Below are positions 8,320-16,484 of a DNA stretch of 64,000 bases, one piece after another. Numbering within the stretch: the stretch's first letter is position 1; the number at the start of each line of letters is the position of its first letter. The position numbers and the translations under genes were made by a program. Source of the stretch: an uncultured candidate division WPS-2 bacterium (GTDB lineage Bacteria; Vulcanimicrobiota; Vulcanimicrobiia; Vulcanimicrobiales; Vulcanimicrobiaceae); the NCBI GenBank assembly GCA_937927945.1, contig CALEYW010000046.1, positions 1 to 64,000 on the forward strand, given 5' to 3'. Under the pieces are notes generated by a model that worked only from the letters and a program-made list of their open reading frames with translations, made no database searches and was not told the origin of the DNA.

Positions 8320-8741
8320 CAGGCGACCTCCACGCCCATCGAGCGCGCGGTGCCGGCGATGATCTTCATCGCGGCGTCCACGTCGTTCGCGTTGAGGTCG
8401 ACCTTCTTGGCTTCGGCGATCTCGCGAACTTGCGCCTGGGTCAGCTTGCCGACCTTGTTGCGGTTGGGTTCCTTGGAACCCGACTCGAGCCCGAGCGCGC
8501 GCTTGATCAGGAACGACGCCGGCGGCGTCTTCGTGATGAACGTGAACGTCCGATCTTCGAAGACCGTGATCTGGACCGGGATGATGAAGCCTTCTTGGGC
8601 CTTCGTCCGGTCGTTGTACTGCTTGCAGAAGTCCATGATGTTGAGCGAATACGGGCCCAACGCAGGACCGACGGGCGGCGCAGGCGTCGCCTTCCCGGCG
8701 GGAAGAGCGAGACCGATCTTCCCGACAACTCTTTTAGCCAT
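8319..8741 (-). CDS. rplK: 50S ribosomal protein L11
   Basis: L11 forms the GTPase-associated centre with 23S rRNA. The start MAKRVVGKIGLALPAGKA at 8741 is preceded by AAGGA about 7 nt upstream and gives 140 residues, the normal size. The N-terminal domain (1-70, with GPALGPYSLNIMDFCKQYND) and the C-terminal rRNA-binding domain (75-140, GKLTQAQVREIAEAK, ARSMGVEV) are complete. A longer in-frame start at 8843 adds an Arg-rich segment not found in L11 and is rejected. A promoter lies about 100 nt upstream. Confidence 0.98.
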   Translation of the reverse strand: MAKRVVGKIGLALPAGKATPAPPVGPALGPYSLNIMDFCKQYNDRTKAQEGFIIPVQITVFEDRTFTFITKTPPASFLIKRALGLESGSKEPNRNKVGKLTQAQVREIAEAKKVDLNANDVDAAMKIIAGTARSMGVEVA

Positions 8742-8841
8742 GATGTCCTTTCGACGAGGCCTCCGACAAACGTCGGACGGCCGTCTCCCCCGCGAGTGAA
8801 AACGCCGGCCGCCGGGGTGACGCGGGCGGGCGCAACGCGCC

Positions 8842-8871
8842 ATTTTACCACGCGGGTGGGTGGCCCGACAA
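8842..8871 (-). promoter_or_regulatory. Sigma-70-type promoter for rplKA
   Basis: On the minus strand TTGTCG (8866-8871) and TAAAAT (8842-8847) are separated by 18 nt. Transcription would start near 8835, leaving a leader of about 95 nt before rplK. Confidence 0.6.
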
Positions 8872-8893
8872 CCAGGGGCGCAAAGACGGCCCC

Positions 8894-9943
8894 ATGCACG
8901 GATTTCGACTCGAGGCGTTCGGCGAGCCGCTCGTGGCGTTCACCTCCGCGATCCCCGCGCCGGCCGGACGACAGGTGCTGCTGCGGACCGAGGCATGCGG
9001 TATCTGCCACAGCGACGTCCACCTGGCGGACGGTTTTTTCGACCTCGGCAACGGGAACCGCATCGAGCTCTCGCGCAGCGTCGCCCCGCCTCGCATCCTC
9101 GGCCACGAGATCGTCGGCGAGGTCGTCGCGCTGGGCCCGGACGCGCAGGGCGTCGCAGTCGGTGATCGGCGAGTGGTCTTTCCGTGGGCGGGATGCGGCG
9201 TGTGCGCCGCGTGCGTCGCCGAGGACGAGCATCTCTGCGGCGCTCCGCGCGCGCTGGGCGTAAATCGCGACGGCGGCTTCGCCGATCACGTGCTCGTCGA
9301 CGACCCGCGCTATCTCTTCGACTTCGCTCCGCTGGCGGAAACGCAAGCGTGCACCCTCGCCTGTTCGGGTCTCACGGCGTTCAGCGCGCTGCGCAAGGCA
9401 ACGCCGTTTGCGGCGCGCGCAACGGCGCTGGTGATCGGCGCCGGCGGCGTCGGACTTTCGGCGGTGCGGATGGCGCAGCACGTTCTCGGCACGGCGCCGA
9501 TCGTCGCCGAGCCCGATCGCACGAAGTGGCCGCTCGCACTCGAGGCGGGCGCTGCGGCGGCCATCGACCCGCGCGAACCCGGCGCCACGCGCGAGCTCGT
9601 GAAGGCAACCGGCGGCGGGGTCGCAGCGGCCTTCGACTTCGTCGGCAGCGGTGAGTCGTTCGCGTTCGGTTTTTCCGCACTGGCGAAGCGCGGGCACATG
9701 GTCGTGGTCGGCCTCATGGGCGGCGCGACGCAATTCTCCCCGGCGCTGCTGCCGATGAAGGCAGCGACCATCAGCGGCTCCTACGTCGGGAGTCTGAGCG
9801 AGATGGGCGAACTGATGCGTCTCGCGCGTTCCGGCGTGCTGCCCGCGCTGCCGGTGATCGCACGCCGCTTCGCGGACGTCAACGAGGCGCTCGGCGACCT
9901 GCGCGCCGCGCGGGTTCACGGACGCGTCGTCGTCACACCGTAG
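8894..9943 (+). CDS. Zinc-dependent alcohol dehydrogenase
   Basis: The 349-residue medium-chain dehydrogenase has a GroES-like N-terminal domain with catalytic-zinc ligands: CGICHSDVH near residue 36 and GHEIVGEV near 75. The structural-zinc loop follows (CGVCAACVAEDEHLC, about 101-115). The Rossmann motif GAGGVGLSAV lies at about 178-187. The substrate is uncertain; the family covers primary and secondary alcohols and sugar alcohols. It stands alone on the plus strand, back to back with rplK, and ends directly against the convergent DinB gene. Confidence 0.88.
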   Translation: MHGFRLEAFGEPLVAFTSAIPAPAGRQVLLRTEACGICHSDVHLADGFFDLGNGNRIELSRSVAPPRILGHEIVGEVVALGPDAQGVAVGDRRVVFPWAGCGVCAACVAEDEHLCGAPRALGVNRDGGFADHVLVDDPRYLFDFAPLAETQACTLACSGLTAFSALRKATPFAARATALVIGAGGVGLSAVRMAQHVLGTAPIVAEPDRTKWPLALEAGAAAAIDPREPGATRELVKATGGGVAAAFDFVGSGESFAFGFSALAKRGHMVVVGLMGGATQFSPALLPMKAATISGSYVGSLSEMGELMRLARSGVLPALPVIARRFADVNEALGDLRAARVHGRVVVTP

Positions 9944-10417
9944 TCAGGAACCTATCCGAGCGGCAAGATCACGGATCGCTTGCACGTGTTCGGCATCGTG
10001 CGCGCGGAGCAGTGCAAGAACACCCGCAAGCGTCGTGGGCTCTCCGGCGAATGTCGCTCTGCGGAGAAGCACCTCGGACCCGAGTTCGCGGAGCGTCGCG
10101 ATCGTGGTCCGGCGAGCCGAGGTCAGTGTCCCGAGTGCCTCCGTCAGTGCCTCGGCGTTGTAGTTCGCAGCACGTGCGACGGCGGTTCCATCGAAGTTCT
10201 CGAGCGAAGGATTCCCTTCGGACAGGGTCCGCGGAACGCGGACCGTCGTCGCCATGACGTCGAGGTCGCGCATGTGCGCAACGTTTTCGAGAATCGAGAA
10301 GGCTTCAGTATCGGGCTTCCACCGGAGCTGCGCGTCCGTCAGGGCATCGACGATCGTAGCGATCTCCCCCGGAACGTCGTCTAACGCTTGAAGTAACTCG
10401 CGATCGTCATCCGTCAT
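9944..10417 (-). CDS. DinB-family protein
   Basis: The 157-residue protein starts MTDDDRELLQALDD at 10417 with GGGAG upstream. It has the four-helix DinB/YfiT layout: WKPDTEAFSILENVAHMRDLD at about 34-54 carries the first metal-binding His, and LLRAHDAEHVQAI at about 138-150 carries the HxxxH-like pair. Relatives are thiol-dependent metalloenzymes or nuclease-like stress proteins, and the reaction here is unknown. It lies immediately downstream of the S1-domain gene (17-nt gap) and may be co-transcribed with it. Confidence 0.75.
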   Translation of the reverse strand: MTDDDRELLQALDDVPGEIATIVDALTDAQLRWKPDTEAFSILENVAHMRDLDVMATTVRVPRTLSEGNPSLENFDGTAVARAANYNAEALTEALGTLTSARRTTIATLRELGSEVLLRRATFAGEPTTLAGVLALLRAHDAEHVQAIRDLAARIGS

Positions 10418-10434
10418 GATTCGGGCTCCCGCGT

Positions 10435-11799
10435 CTAGCGCGGCCGGTTCTTGTTGCGGGGTGCGCTGCTGAGCTCGATCCCGAGCGGCGCGAAGCCGCT
10501 CGACGTGGACGACTCGGTCACGGCAGCCGCGGCGGCCGCACCGTGCATCGTCGTGAGGACGATGCGGCGCGTCGTGCGGTCGGCGGAGCGCACCGCGACC
10601 TCGATCTCTTCGCCGATCTCGTACTGCGCGGGATCGGCATCGCTCTCGCGCACGATTCCCACGATTCCCGGCGCGAGCTCGACCTGCAGCCGCGGTTCTT
10701 TTCCGACGACCTTGCCTTGCACGACCGCGCCGCGCTTGACCACGTCGGCGTTGTCGCGCCACGGGTCGGGGAGCGCGTTTTTGCGCGAGAGCGAGATCTT
10801 CTTGCCGTTCTCCTCGATGCGCAAGACCTGCACCGGCAGCCGATCGCCGACCTTGAGCACGTCGCCGACTTTGTCGACCCGCTCGAAGGCGAGCTCGCGC
10901 ATCGGGATGAGACCGTCGATGCCGCCGAGATCGACGAACGCGCCGAAATCGGCGAGCCGGACGACCAGACCCTCGCGCGTCTGACCGACTTGCAGCGAAC
11001 GCAGCAGCTCGCTGCGACGCGAGCGGCGCTCGTCTTCGACGGCGCGACGGTGCGAAACGACGGCGCGGTGCCGCGTCTGATCGACGTCGATGATCTTGAG
11101 CGGCACCTTCGTTTTCACCAGCGTCTCGAGTGCCGTGCCGATCGGCACGCGCGCCTGCGAGGCGGGCAGGAACCCGCGAATCCCCGCCATGTCGACCAGC
11201 AGGCCACCCTTCACGGCGGTCGTCACCATCGCGGTCACGGTATCGCCGGCTTCGTGCGCGCTCACGACCATCTCCCAGGCCTGTTGCGCGCGCTCGCGAC
11301 GCTCGTCCGCCTTGGTCGGGCCCGCCGGTGGCGGCGGCGCGCTCGCATCGGCGGCGGCCGCCGGTGCGGACGGCATCGGATCCGCCGCCTCGGCAATGGC
11401 CGGCGACGGAAGCTCCAGAGCCGCGGGCTCTTCGACGGAAGCCACAGATTCGACCGCGGGTGCGGTCGCTTCGGGCGCGGTCGGTGCTTCGACCGGCGCT
11501 GCCGCTGCGACCGGCGCGGCCGCTTCGATCGGGGTTGCGGGTTCAATGACGGCCGGCTCTTCGACCGCGGCTGCGGCCTCGGCCTCGGCCTCGACGGGGG
11601 TTGGCGCTTCGAGGGGGCTGGCGGCCTCGACGGGGGCCGGTGCTTCGAGCGTTGCCGGTTCAGCGGCGAGCGGCTCAGCGGCGGGCGCTTCCGTGCTCGC
11701 CACCGGAGCGAGCGGCGCGGTCACGTCGGCTTGCTCCGTCGCTACGGGAAAGGGCGCGCTTGGCTGGATCTCGTCATGGCCGGTGAACTGGTCCATCAT
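10435..11799 (-). CDS. S1 RNA-binding domain protein (ribosomal protein S1-like)
   Basis: The chosen start MMDQFTGHDEIQ (11799) gives 454 residues. Residues 1-165 are an Ala/Pro/Glu/Val-rich low-complexity arm with no predicted fold. Three S1 domains follow: about 190-260 (GDTVTAMVTTAVKGGLLVDMAG), about 273-345 (GQTREGLVVRLADFGAFVDLG, the canonical one) and about 355-425 (RGAVVQGKVVGKE, more diverged). Bacterial S1 of the Actinobacteria/Firmicute type has four to six copies, so this is a short form that may act in translation initiation or RNA decay. An in-frame start at 11874 would add 25 Arg-rich residues. Confidence 0.8.
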   Translation of the reverse strand: MMDQFTGHDEIQPSAPFPVATEQADVTAPLAPVASTEAPAAEPLAAEPATLEAPAPVEAASPLEAPTPVEAEAEAAAAVEEPAVIEPATPIEAAAPVAAAAPVEAPTAPEATAPAVESVASVEEPAALELPSPAIAEAADPMPSAPAAAADASAPPPPAGPTKADERRERAQQAWEMVVSAHEAGDTVTAMVTTAVKGGLLVDMAGIRGFLPASQARVPIGTALETLVKTKVPLKIIDVDQTRHRAVVSHRRAVEDERRSRRSELLRSLQVGQTREGLVVRLADFGAFVDLGGIDGLIPMRELAFERVDKVGDVLKVGDRLPVQVLRIEENGKKISLSRKNALPDPWRDNADVVKRGAVVQGKVVGKEPRLQVELAPGIVGIVRESDADPAQYEIGEEIEVAVRSADRTTRRIVLTTMHGAAAAAAVTESSTSSGFAPLGIELSSAPRNKNRPR

Positions 11800-11880
11800 C
11801 GTCCAACGGCGTTTCGCGCGCGGGCCGCGAAATTCTCTTTCAGCGGCACCTCGACGAGCGCGAGCGCTCGTCACGGTGTC

Positions 11881-12339
11881 CTATTGCTGCGGAAAGAGCA
11901 TGTTGTGATGGACGATCTGGTTCGCATCGTCCACGAAGTCGATCGTCAAGGCGTGGTCGAGGACGCCCTTATGGTGCGCCGCGTAACTTCGACTCCACAA
12001 GCGCGAGACGTCCACGAAGGCGCGATCCTGCTCGTCCGGACCGAGCGCACCGTATGCCGCCGCGTTCACGACGACGGTGAGACTGTCGTCGCTGATCGTG
12101 AATCGCCGGACGAGCCGGCTCACGTCGATTGGTGACGTCAGCGCGAGAATCCCGGTCCGCACGTCGGCGCTCTCGGCGCGGTCGGTTGCCGTTCCGCGGT
12201 TCGCGTCGAACATCGCAACCGGCGTCGCTGCCGCGCTCGGCACGTCGTGGTGCCGACTCAAGCCGACGTATGTCGCGACGGCGAGAACGGCCAGCAAAAC
12301 GATCCAACCCACCGGTATGCTGCGCGCGCGCTGCTCCAT
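11881..12339 (-). CDS. Single-pass membrane protein of unknown function
   Basis: The 152-residue product begins MEQRARSIPVGWIVLLAVLA (12339). It has one N-terminal membrane segment (about 9-26) followed by a soluble, probably periplasmic domain (about 60-152) with an acidic/aliphatic pattern (GILALTSPIDVSRLV, DSLTVVVNAAAYGAL, VDDANQIVHHNMLFPQQ). No family was recognised. It sits 6 nt upstream of the longest possible S1-protein reading frame and diverges from the Nramp gene. Its coding potential rests on codon-position GC bias and a clean membrane anchor. Confidence 0.55.
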   Translation of the reverse strand: MEQRARSIPVGWIVLLAVLAVATYVGLSRHHDVPSAAATPVAMFDANRGTATDRAESADVRTGILALTSPIDVSRLVRRFTISDDSLTVVVNAAAYGALGPDEQDRAFVDVSRLWSRSYAAHHKGVLDHALTIDFVDDANQIVHHNMLFPQQ

Positions 12340-12415
12340 GCACGTTCCGTTCTCCGCCGGCGCGAAGGTTGCATGCGCGCTTTGGAATCGGCGATTCGCC
12401 GAACCGCATTCGGGT

Positions 12416-13657
12416 ATGACGAGCGAGATGCCGAAGCAGCCAAAGAGCCGCAAGGCCACGTTCGGCGCCGGGATCGTCGCCGGCGCGTCGGACAACGATC
12501 CGACGACCGTCGCCACGCTGGCTGTCGTCGGTTCGACGACCACCTACGAACTGGGATGGCTGACGCTGCTCGTCATCCCGATGCTGGTCGTCATACAAAC
12601 GATCGCGGCGCAGGTCGGGGTCGTCTCGAAGAAAGGCCTCGAAGACTGCGTGCGTTCCGTCTACGGGCGGCCTATCGCGTTCGTGACGCTCGCAGCATTG
12701 CTCGTCGTCAACGTGCTGACGCTGGCGGCCGATCTGGAAGGCGGCGGCGCGGCGCTGCATCTGCTCACCGGCATCGAGTACCGCTGGTGGCTGCTGCCGC
12801 TCGGCGCGCTGACCGTCGCCATGCTGGTGCTCGGAAACTACCGCACGATCGAAAGCGTGCTGCGGTATTTCGCGCTGCTCTTCCTCACCTACGTCGGGGC
12901 GGCGTTTCTCGCCCGGCCCGATTGGGGCGCGGTTCTGCGCGGCTCCTTCATTCCGCACTTCGACTTTCGCGCGACGACCGTCGCCGGCGCGCTGGCACTG
13001 CTCGGGACGACGCTGACCGCCTATGCGTACGTTTGGGAGACGATCGAGCTCGCCGAGGAGAAGCCGCCGCTGCGGCGGCTGGGTTTGGTGCAGGCGGACG
13101 CTGCGCTCGGCATCATCGTGGCCGGGTTGACCTTCTGGTTCATCCTGATCGCGACCGGAGCGACGCTCGGCGTGCACCACAAGACGGTCGAAACGGCCGA
13201 ACAAGCCGCCCAAGCGCTCGTGCCGATCGCGGGAAAGTACGCAGGGCTGGTGTTCGGGATCGGTTTGCTCGGATCGGCGCTGGTCGCCATCCCCGTCATC
13301 GCCGGAACCTCCGCGTACGTCGCCGCGGAGATGTTCGGCTGGCGCCATAGTCTCGATGCAAAATTCGCCGGCGCCCGCCGGTTTTACTTGACGCTTTCCG
13401 CGTGCGTGCTCGTCGCGGTCGCGATCGGCTTCGCGGGCGTGAAACCGATCACGCTCCTCTTCTTCAGCGGGATCGCCGGCGGGATCGCCACGCCGTTCAC
13501 GATGGCGCTGATGCTGCTGATCGGCCGGAATCACGCCGTCATGCACCAGCGGCGCATCTCCGTCCGGCTCGCCGCAGCCGGCTGGGGCGTGACGCTCATC
13601 ATCAGTGCGGCGTCGCTCATCTACCTCTACCAGACCATCACCGGCAAGAGCGGTTAG
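12416..13657 (+). CDS. Nramp-family divalent metal transporter, divergent branch
   Basis: The 413-residue integral membrane protein has about eleven hydrophobic segments and the Nramp pattern. The TM1 signature is altered, with DNDPTTVAT where classical Nramps have DPGN, and the TM6 MPH region reads TAYAYVWET. Both metal-ligand positions therefore depart from Mn/Fe transporters, as in the Nramp-related branches reported to carry other ions such as Mg. The start at ATG 12416 is chosen because the sequence upstream is not Nramp-like; an ATG 12 nt later is possible. It converges on nusG with a shared hairpin between them. Confidence 0.82.
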   Translation: MTSEMPKQPKSRKATFGAGIVAGASDNDPTTVATLAVVGSTTTYELGWLTLLVIPMLVVIQTIAAQVGVVSKKGLEDCVRSVYGRPIAFVTLAALLVVNVLTLAADLEGGGAALHLLTGIEYRWWLLPLGALTVAMLVLGNYRTIESVLRYFALLFLTYVGAAFLARPDWGAVLRGSFIPHFDFRATTVAGALALLGTTLTAYAYVWETIELAEEKPPLRRLGLVQADAALGIIVAGLTFWFILIATGATLGVHHKTVETAEQAAQALVPIAGKYAGLVFGIGLLGSALVAIPVIAGTSAYVAAEMFGWRHSLDAKFAGARRFYLTLSACVLVAVAIGFAGVKPITLLFFSGIAGGIATPFTMALMLLIGRNHAVMHQRRISVRLAAAGWGVTLIISAASLIYLYQTITGKSG

Positions 13658-13758
13658 CGAACGGACACCGGCGTGTAACCGTCGCGCGCCCCGAGAGCGA
13701 ATCGAGATACCCGAGTCTGGTCGTCGGACGCGCGCTCTGCGCAACCGCGCGGTTCCAT

Positions 13759-13794
13759 GCGAAGAGGCCGCCCCGCAAGGGACGGCCTCTTCGC
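13759..13794. terminator. Hairpin between nusG and the Nramp gene
   Basis: A perfect 12-bp stem (13759-13770 with 13783-13794, GCGAAGAGGCCG and its complement) lies 19 nt past the nusG stop and 100 nt past the Nramp stop. It has no long T-run on either side, but its position between convergent genes fits a bidirectional terminator. Confidence 0.65.
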
Positions 13795-13813
13795 TTCGTC
13801 GTCGCGTGACGGG

Positions 13814-14434
13814 CTAGACTTTTTCGATCTGGTAGAACTCGAGCTCGACCGGCGTTTCGCGGCCGAAGATCGAGATGAGCGCGCGAACCTTTTCCTTCTC
13901 GGGCTGGATGTCGTCCACGATTCCGGTGAAATCGAAGAACGGCCCCGAGGTGACCTTGATGCGGTCGCCTTTCGCGAAGTCGATCTTGAGCTTGGGCGTT
14001 TCGATGCCCATCTGCTTGAGGATCGTCTTCACTTCTTTGTCTTGCAGCGGGACCGGCTTCTCACCGGAACCCGGCGAGCCGACGAAGCCGGTGACGCCCG
14101 AGGTGTTGCGCACGACGTACCACGAGCCGTCGTCCATGTCCATCTCGACCAGAACGTAGCCCGGGAACACCTTTTTCGGGGTGATCTTACGCTTGCCGTC
14201 CTTGAACTCGACTTCGTCTTCCATCGGGACGAGCACGCGGAAGATCTTGTCCTGCATGTTCATCGAATGGATGCGGCGTTCGAGATTGGCCTTGACCTTG
14301 TTCTCGTAGCCCGAGTACGTGTGGATCACGTACCATTTCTTGCGATCGTCTTGCTTCTTCGCAGGCGACGGAGCGGCCGGAGCGCCGGTTTCTTCCGGCT
14401 CGGCCGCGACGGCGATCGATTGATCTTGATCCAT
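13814..14434 (-). CDS. nusG: Transcription termination/antitermination protein NusG
   Basis: NusG couples RNA polymerase to Rho or to the ribosome. The 206-residue product has a 30-residue acidic/Ala-rich N-terminal extension, then the NGN domain (about 33-140: WYVIHTYSGYENKVKANLE, FPGYVLVEMDMDD, VVRNTSGVTGFVG) and the KOW domain (about 150-206: GDRIKVTSGPFFDFTGIVDDI). GGAGGG precedes the ATG at 14434. It overlaps the secE stop by 1 nt. In the ancestral order nusG is followed by rplKAJL; here five kilobases of unrelated genes intervene. Confidence 0.98.
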   Translation of the reverse strand: MDQDQSIAVAAEPEETGAPAAPSPAKKQDDRKKWYVIHTYSGYENKVKANLERRIHSMNMQDKIFRVLVPMEDEVEFKDGKRKITPKKVFPGYVLVEMDMDDGSWYVVRNTSGVTGFVGSPGSGEKPVPLQDKEVKTILKQMGIETPKLKIDFAKGDRIKVTSGPFFDFTGIVDDIQPEKEKVRALISIFGRETPVELEFYQIEKV

Positions 14435-14739
14435 CAGCGTGTCCCTCCGGTAAGCCAGCCGAAGATCAGACCGAACAGATAGTCGCAGCCCGCAGTGAAG
14501 AGACCGACTCCCACGACGAGCGCGATCGTCAGCAAGGTCGCCGCGATCCATTCCTGACGGGTCGGCCAGGTGACGCGCCGCATCTCGGTGATGACACCGC
14601 GCACGAACTCTTGCGTCCGCTGCGCGTTCGCCGCACGCTGAGCCGGGGTGACTGGGGGGCGATTCGCCGGCGGACGACCCGTCTGGGGACGGGCCTGTCC
14701 CGCTCGGGCGGGGGCGCCGGGACGGGGATTGGACTTCAT
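14434..14739 (-). CDS. secE: Preprotein translocase subunit SecE
   Basis: SecE clamps SecY in the translocon. The 101-residue product has a Pro/Arg-rich cytosolic N-terminus (1-42), the conserved amphipathic stretch EFVRGVITEMRRVTWPTRQE (44-63) and a single membrane helix (66-95). Length and topology match the single-span SecE of most bacteria. It lies between tRNA-Trp and nusG, sharing its stop with the nusG start. Confidence 0.97.
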   Translation of the reverse strand: MKSNPRPGAPARAGQARPQTGRPPANRPPVTPAQRAANAQRTQEFVRGVITEMRRVTWPTRQEWIAATLLTIALVVGVGLFTAGCDYLFGLIFGWLTGGTR

Positions 14740-14761
14740 AATGCCTTGTACCGCAGAAATT

Positions 14762-14837
14762 TGGCAGGGCGGACAGGACTCGAACCTGCAACAACTGGTT
14801 TTGGAGACCAGGACTCTACCAATTGAGCTACCGCCCT
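14762..14837 (-). tRNA. tRNA-Trp (anticodon CCA)
   Basis: A 76-nt cloverleaf with acceptor AGGGCGG/CCGCCCT, anticodon arm CTGGT-CTCCAAA-ACCAG giving CCA, T-arm with GGTTCGAGTCC, and an encoded 3' CCA. It lies between rpmG and secE, its usual place beside the secE-nusG operon. Confidence 0.97.
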
Positions 14838-14840
14838 AGG

Positions 14841-14937
14841 GGCTTCAGCTTCGCCGAAGCCACTCCGTGTTTCGTCGAGACGAAACACGGAACATGTGGA
14901 GGACTGTTGGAGAGGTGATGTCCGGCTTGCGCCGGAC
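14841..14937 (-). repeat. Three tandem hairpins between rpmG and tRNA-Trp
   Basis: Three inverted repeats follow one another: 14841-14846/14856-14861 (6 bp), 14865-14876/14879-14890 (perfect 12 bp, 2-nt gap) and 14920-14926/14931-14937 (7 bp). None has a T-run on the minus strand. They may be processing signals separating rpmG mRNA from the tRNA. Confidence 0.55.
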
Positions 14938-14959
14938 GCCTGCCCGCGAAGAATGGAGA

Positions 14960-15124
14960 TTACTTCGTCTCGCGGTGGCCGCGGTGGCAGCGGCACCAAC
15001 GGCAATACTTGCTCAACTCGAGCCGCTCGCTGGTCTTCTGCCGGTTTTTGAACGTGTTGTAGTTCCGCCGCTTGCACTCCGTGCAAGCCATCGTTACCAT
15101 CACGCGGTTCTCTTTTTTCGCCAT
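14960..15124 (-). CDS. rpmG: 50S ribosomal protein L33
   Basis: This 54-residue protein starts MAKKENRVMVTMACTECKRR at 15124. It carries the two CxxC zinc pairs of the zinc-binding (C+) form: Cys14/Cys17 and Cys41/Cys44. The order rpmG - tRNA-Trp - secE - nusG is the one seen in Bacillus and Actinobacteria. A sigma-70-type promoter lies about 77 nt upstream, so it is probably the first gene of the rpmG-trp-secE-nusG unit. Confidence 0.95.
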   Translation of the reverse strand: MAKKENRVMVTMACTECKRRNYNTFKNRQKTSERLELSKYCRWCRCHRGHRETK

Positions 15125-15200
15125 CGTCGTGTTCTCGGTGTGGGAGCCGGAGCGCCGGACAACATGAAGAAAACGGACGCGCGGCCCGTTCCAAGGTCAA

Positions 15201-15229
15201 AGTGTAGCATAGGGACGGGCCTCTGTAAA
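15201..15229 (-). promoter_or_regulatory. Promoter for rpmG-tRNA-Trp-secE-nusG
   Basis: On the minus strand TTTACA (15224-15229) and TACACT (15201-15206) are 17 nt apart, a good sigma-70-type match. The predicted start is near 15194, about 70 nt before rpmG. Confidence 0.7.
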
Positions 15230-15245
15230 CCGAAGGAGCGGCCCG

Positions 15246-15635
15246 ATGAGCTGGCAGGCGGCGTTTTGGGTGGCCCTCGGCGGCGCGATCGGATCGGTCC
15301 TGCGCTGGGCGACGGTGGCGCTAACCCTCGAGCGGTTCGGCCCAGGCTTCCCTTGGGGGACAGTGGCCGTGAACCTGGTCGGCTCGTTCGCGATCGGCGT
15401 CGTCGCCGGGCTGGCCACCTCCGCCGCCCCCGGTATCTCACCGACGATGCGCCTCTTCATCGCGACGGGCATCCTGGGGGGATTCACGACGTTTTCGGCG
15501 TTCTCGCTGGACACCCTGAACGTCGGACGCGACAGCGGCGCCCCGCTTGCTTTGCTTTACCTTGCCGGCAGCGTCCTGTTCGGCCTAGCGGCTGCCTCCG
15601 GCGGCCTCGCGCTGGCGCGCGCCGTGCGACCGTGA
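15246..15635 (+). CDS. crcB: Fluoride channel CrcB/Fluc
   Basis: Fluc dimers export fluoride passively. The 129-residue protein has four membrane helices and the family signatures GGAIGSVLRW (12-21), GTVAVNLVGSFAIG (38-51, pore Asn) and GILGGFTTFSAFSLD (75-89, the polar Phe/Thr track). AAGGAG stands about 9 nt before the ATG. It diverges from rpmG. No fluoride riboswitch consensus was seen in the 120-nt gap. Confidence 0.95.
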   Translation: MSWQAAFWVALGGAIGSVLRWATVALTLERFGPGFPWGTVAVNLVGSFAIGVVAGLATSAAPGISPTMRLFIATGILGGFTTFSAFSLDTLNVGRDSGAPLALLYLAGSVLFGLAAASGGLALARAVRP

Positions 15636-15730
15636 CGGCGACGCTTTCGGCCGACACCGCGGATTGAGCGCCGGGCGGCCGGGGTAACGGAAGCACCGGT
15701 TGCAATCCGCCATCGTATGGGGACGCCGTT

Positions 15731-16471
15731 TTGCAGACCCGCATCGCTCCGGAAGCGCACGCGCGCGCGACAACGCTGGGAACGGTCATCGTCACGGGCG
15801 GCGCATCGGGACTCGGCGCCGCGATCGCCGACGCGCTCGCCGATGCGGGCGGCGTTCCGATCACGTTCGATCTGTACCAGCCGCGCGAGCAGCGCGACCG
15901 CGAGCATCTCATCGTCGATTGCGGCGATCGGACGGAAATCGAACGTGCCGTCGCGGGGATCGCGCGCCGGCACAGCATCGACGCCGTCGTAGCGAACGCC
16001 GGCATCGACGCGTGCGGCGACTTCGACAAGGTTCCGGCGGACCGGTGGGAACGCGTCATCCAGGTCAACCTCGTCGGCACCGCGGCGCTCGCGCGCGCAG
16101 CGCTGCCCTATCTCGAGCGCGCGCCGAATCCGCGAATCGTGACGATCGCATCGACGCTCGGGCTTCGCGTGCTGGGCGCGGCCACCGCCTACTCCGCCTC
16201 GAAGTTCGGCGTGGTCGGCTTCACCCGCGCACTCGCGCTCGATCTCGCCGGCCGGGTCGGCGTGACGCTCGTCTGCCCCGGCGGGATGAAGACCGGATTC
16301 TTCGACGGCCGCGACGATCAGTTCAAGCCGTCACCGGATGCGTTCGAAAAGAACCAGCTGAACGATCCTCGTGCGGTCGCCGAAGCGGTCGTCTTTGCGC
16401 TCACCCGTCCCAAGGGAGTCGAAGTGCGCGAGATGATCGTCACGCCGTCGCGCGAGACGTCCTGGCCCTGA
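15731..16471 (+). CDS. SDR-family oxidoreductase
   Basis: The 246-residue short-chain dehydrogenase has TGGASGLGAAIA (about 22-33), VVANAGIDACGDFDKV near 85-100, catalytic Ser in ASTLG and YSASKFG with Tyr and Lys near 150-160, and CPGGMKTGF near 185. The start is a TTG at 15731 with GGGGA about 9 nt upstream; no better ATG fits the fold. It precedes the NodS-like methyltransferase by 13 nt and reads the same way, so it may modify a sugar in the glycan cluster, but a general metabolic role is equally possible. Confidence 0.8.
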   Translation: MQTRIAPEAHARATTLGTVIVTGGASGLGAAIADALADAGGVPITFDLYQPREQRDREHLIVDCGDRTEIERAVAGIARRHSIDAVVANAGIDACGDFDKVPADRWERVIQVNLVGTAALARAALPYLERAPNPRIVTIASTLGLRVLGAATAYSASKFGVVGFTRALALDLAGRVGVTLVCPGGMKTGFFDGRDDQFKPSPDAFEKNQLNDPRAVAEAVVFALTRPKGVEVREMIVTPSRETSWP

Positions 16472-16484
16472 CCTACACCTCGAC

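Noticed and set aside
15125..15245. Fluoride riboswitch upstream of crcB
   Set aside because: The conserved core of the crcB-motif RNA was not seen in the 120-nt gap, which is largely occupied by the rpmG promoter.
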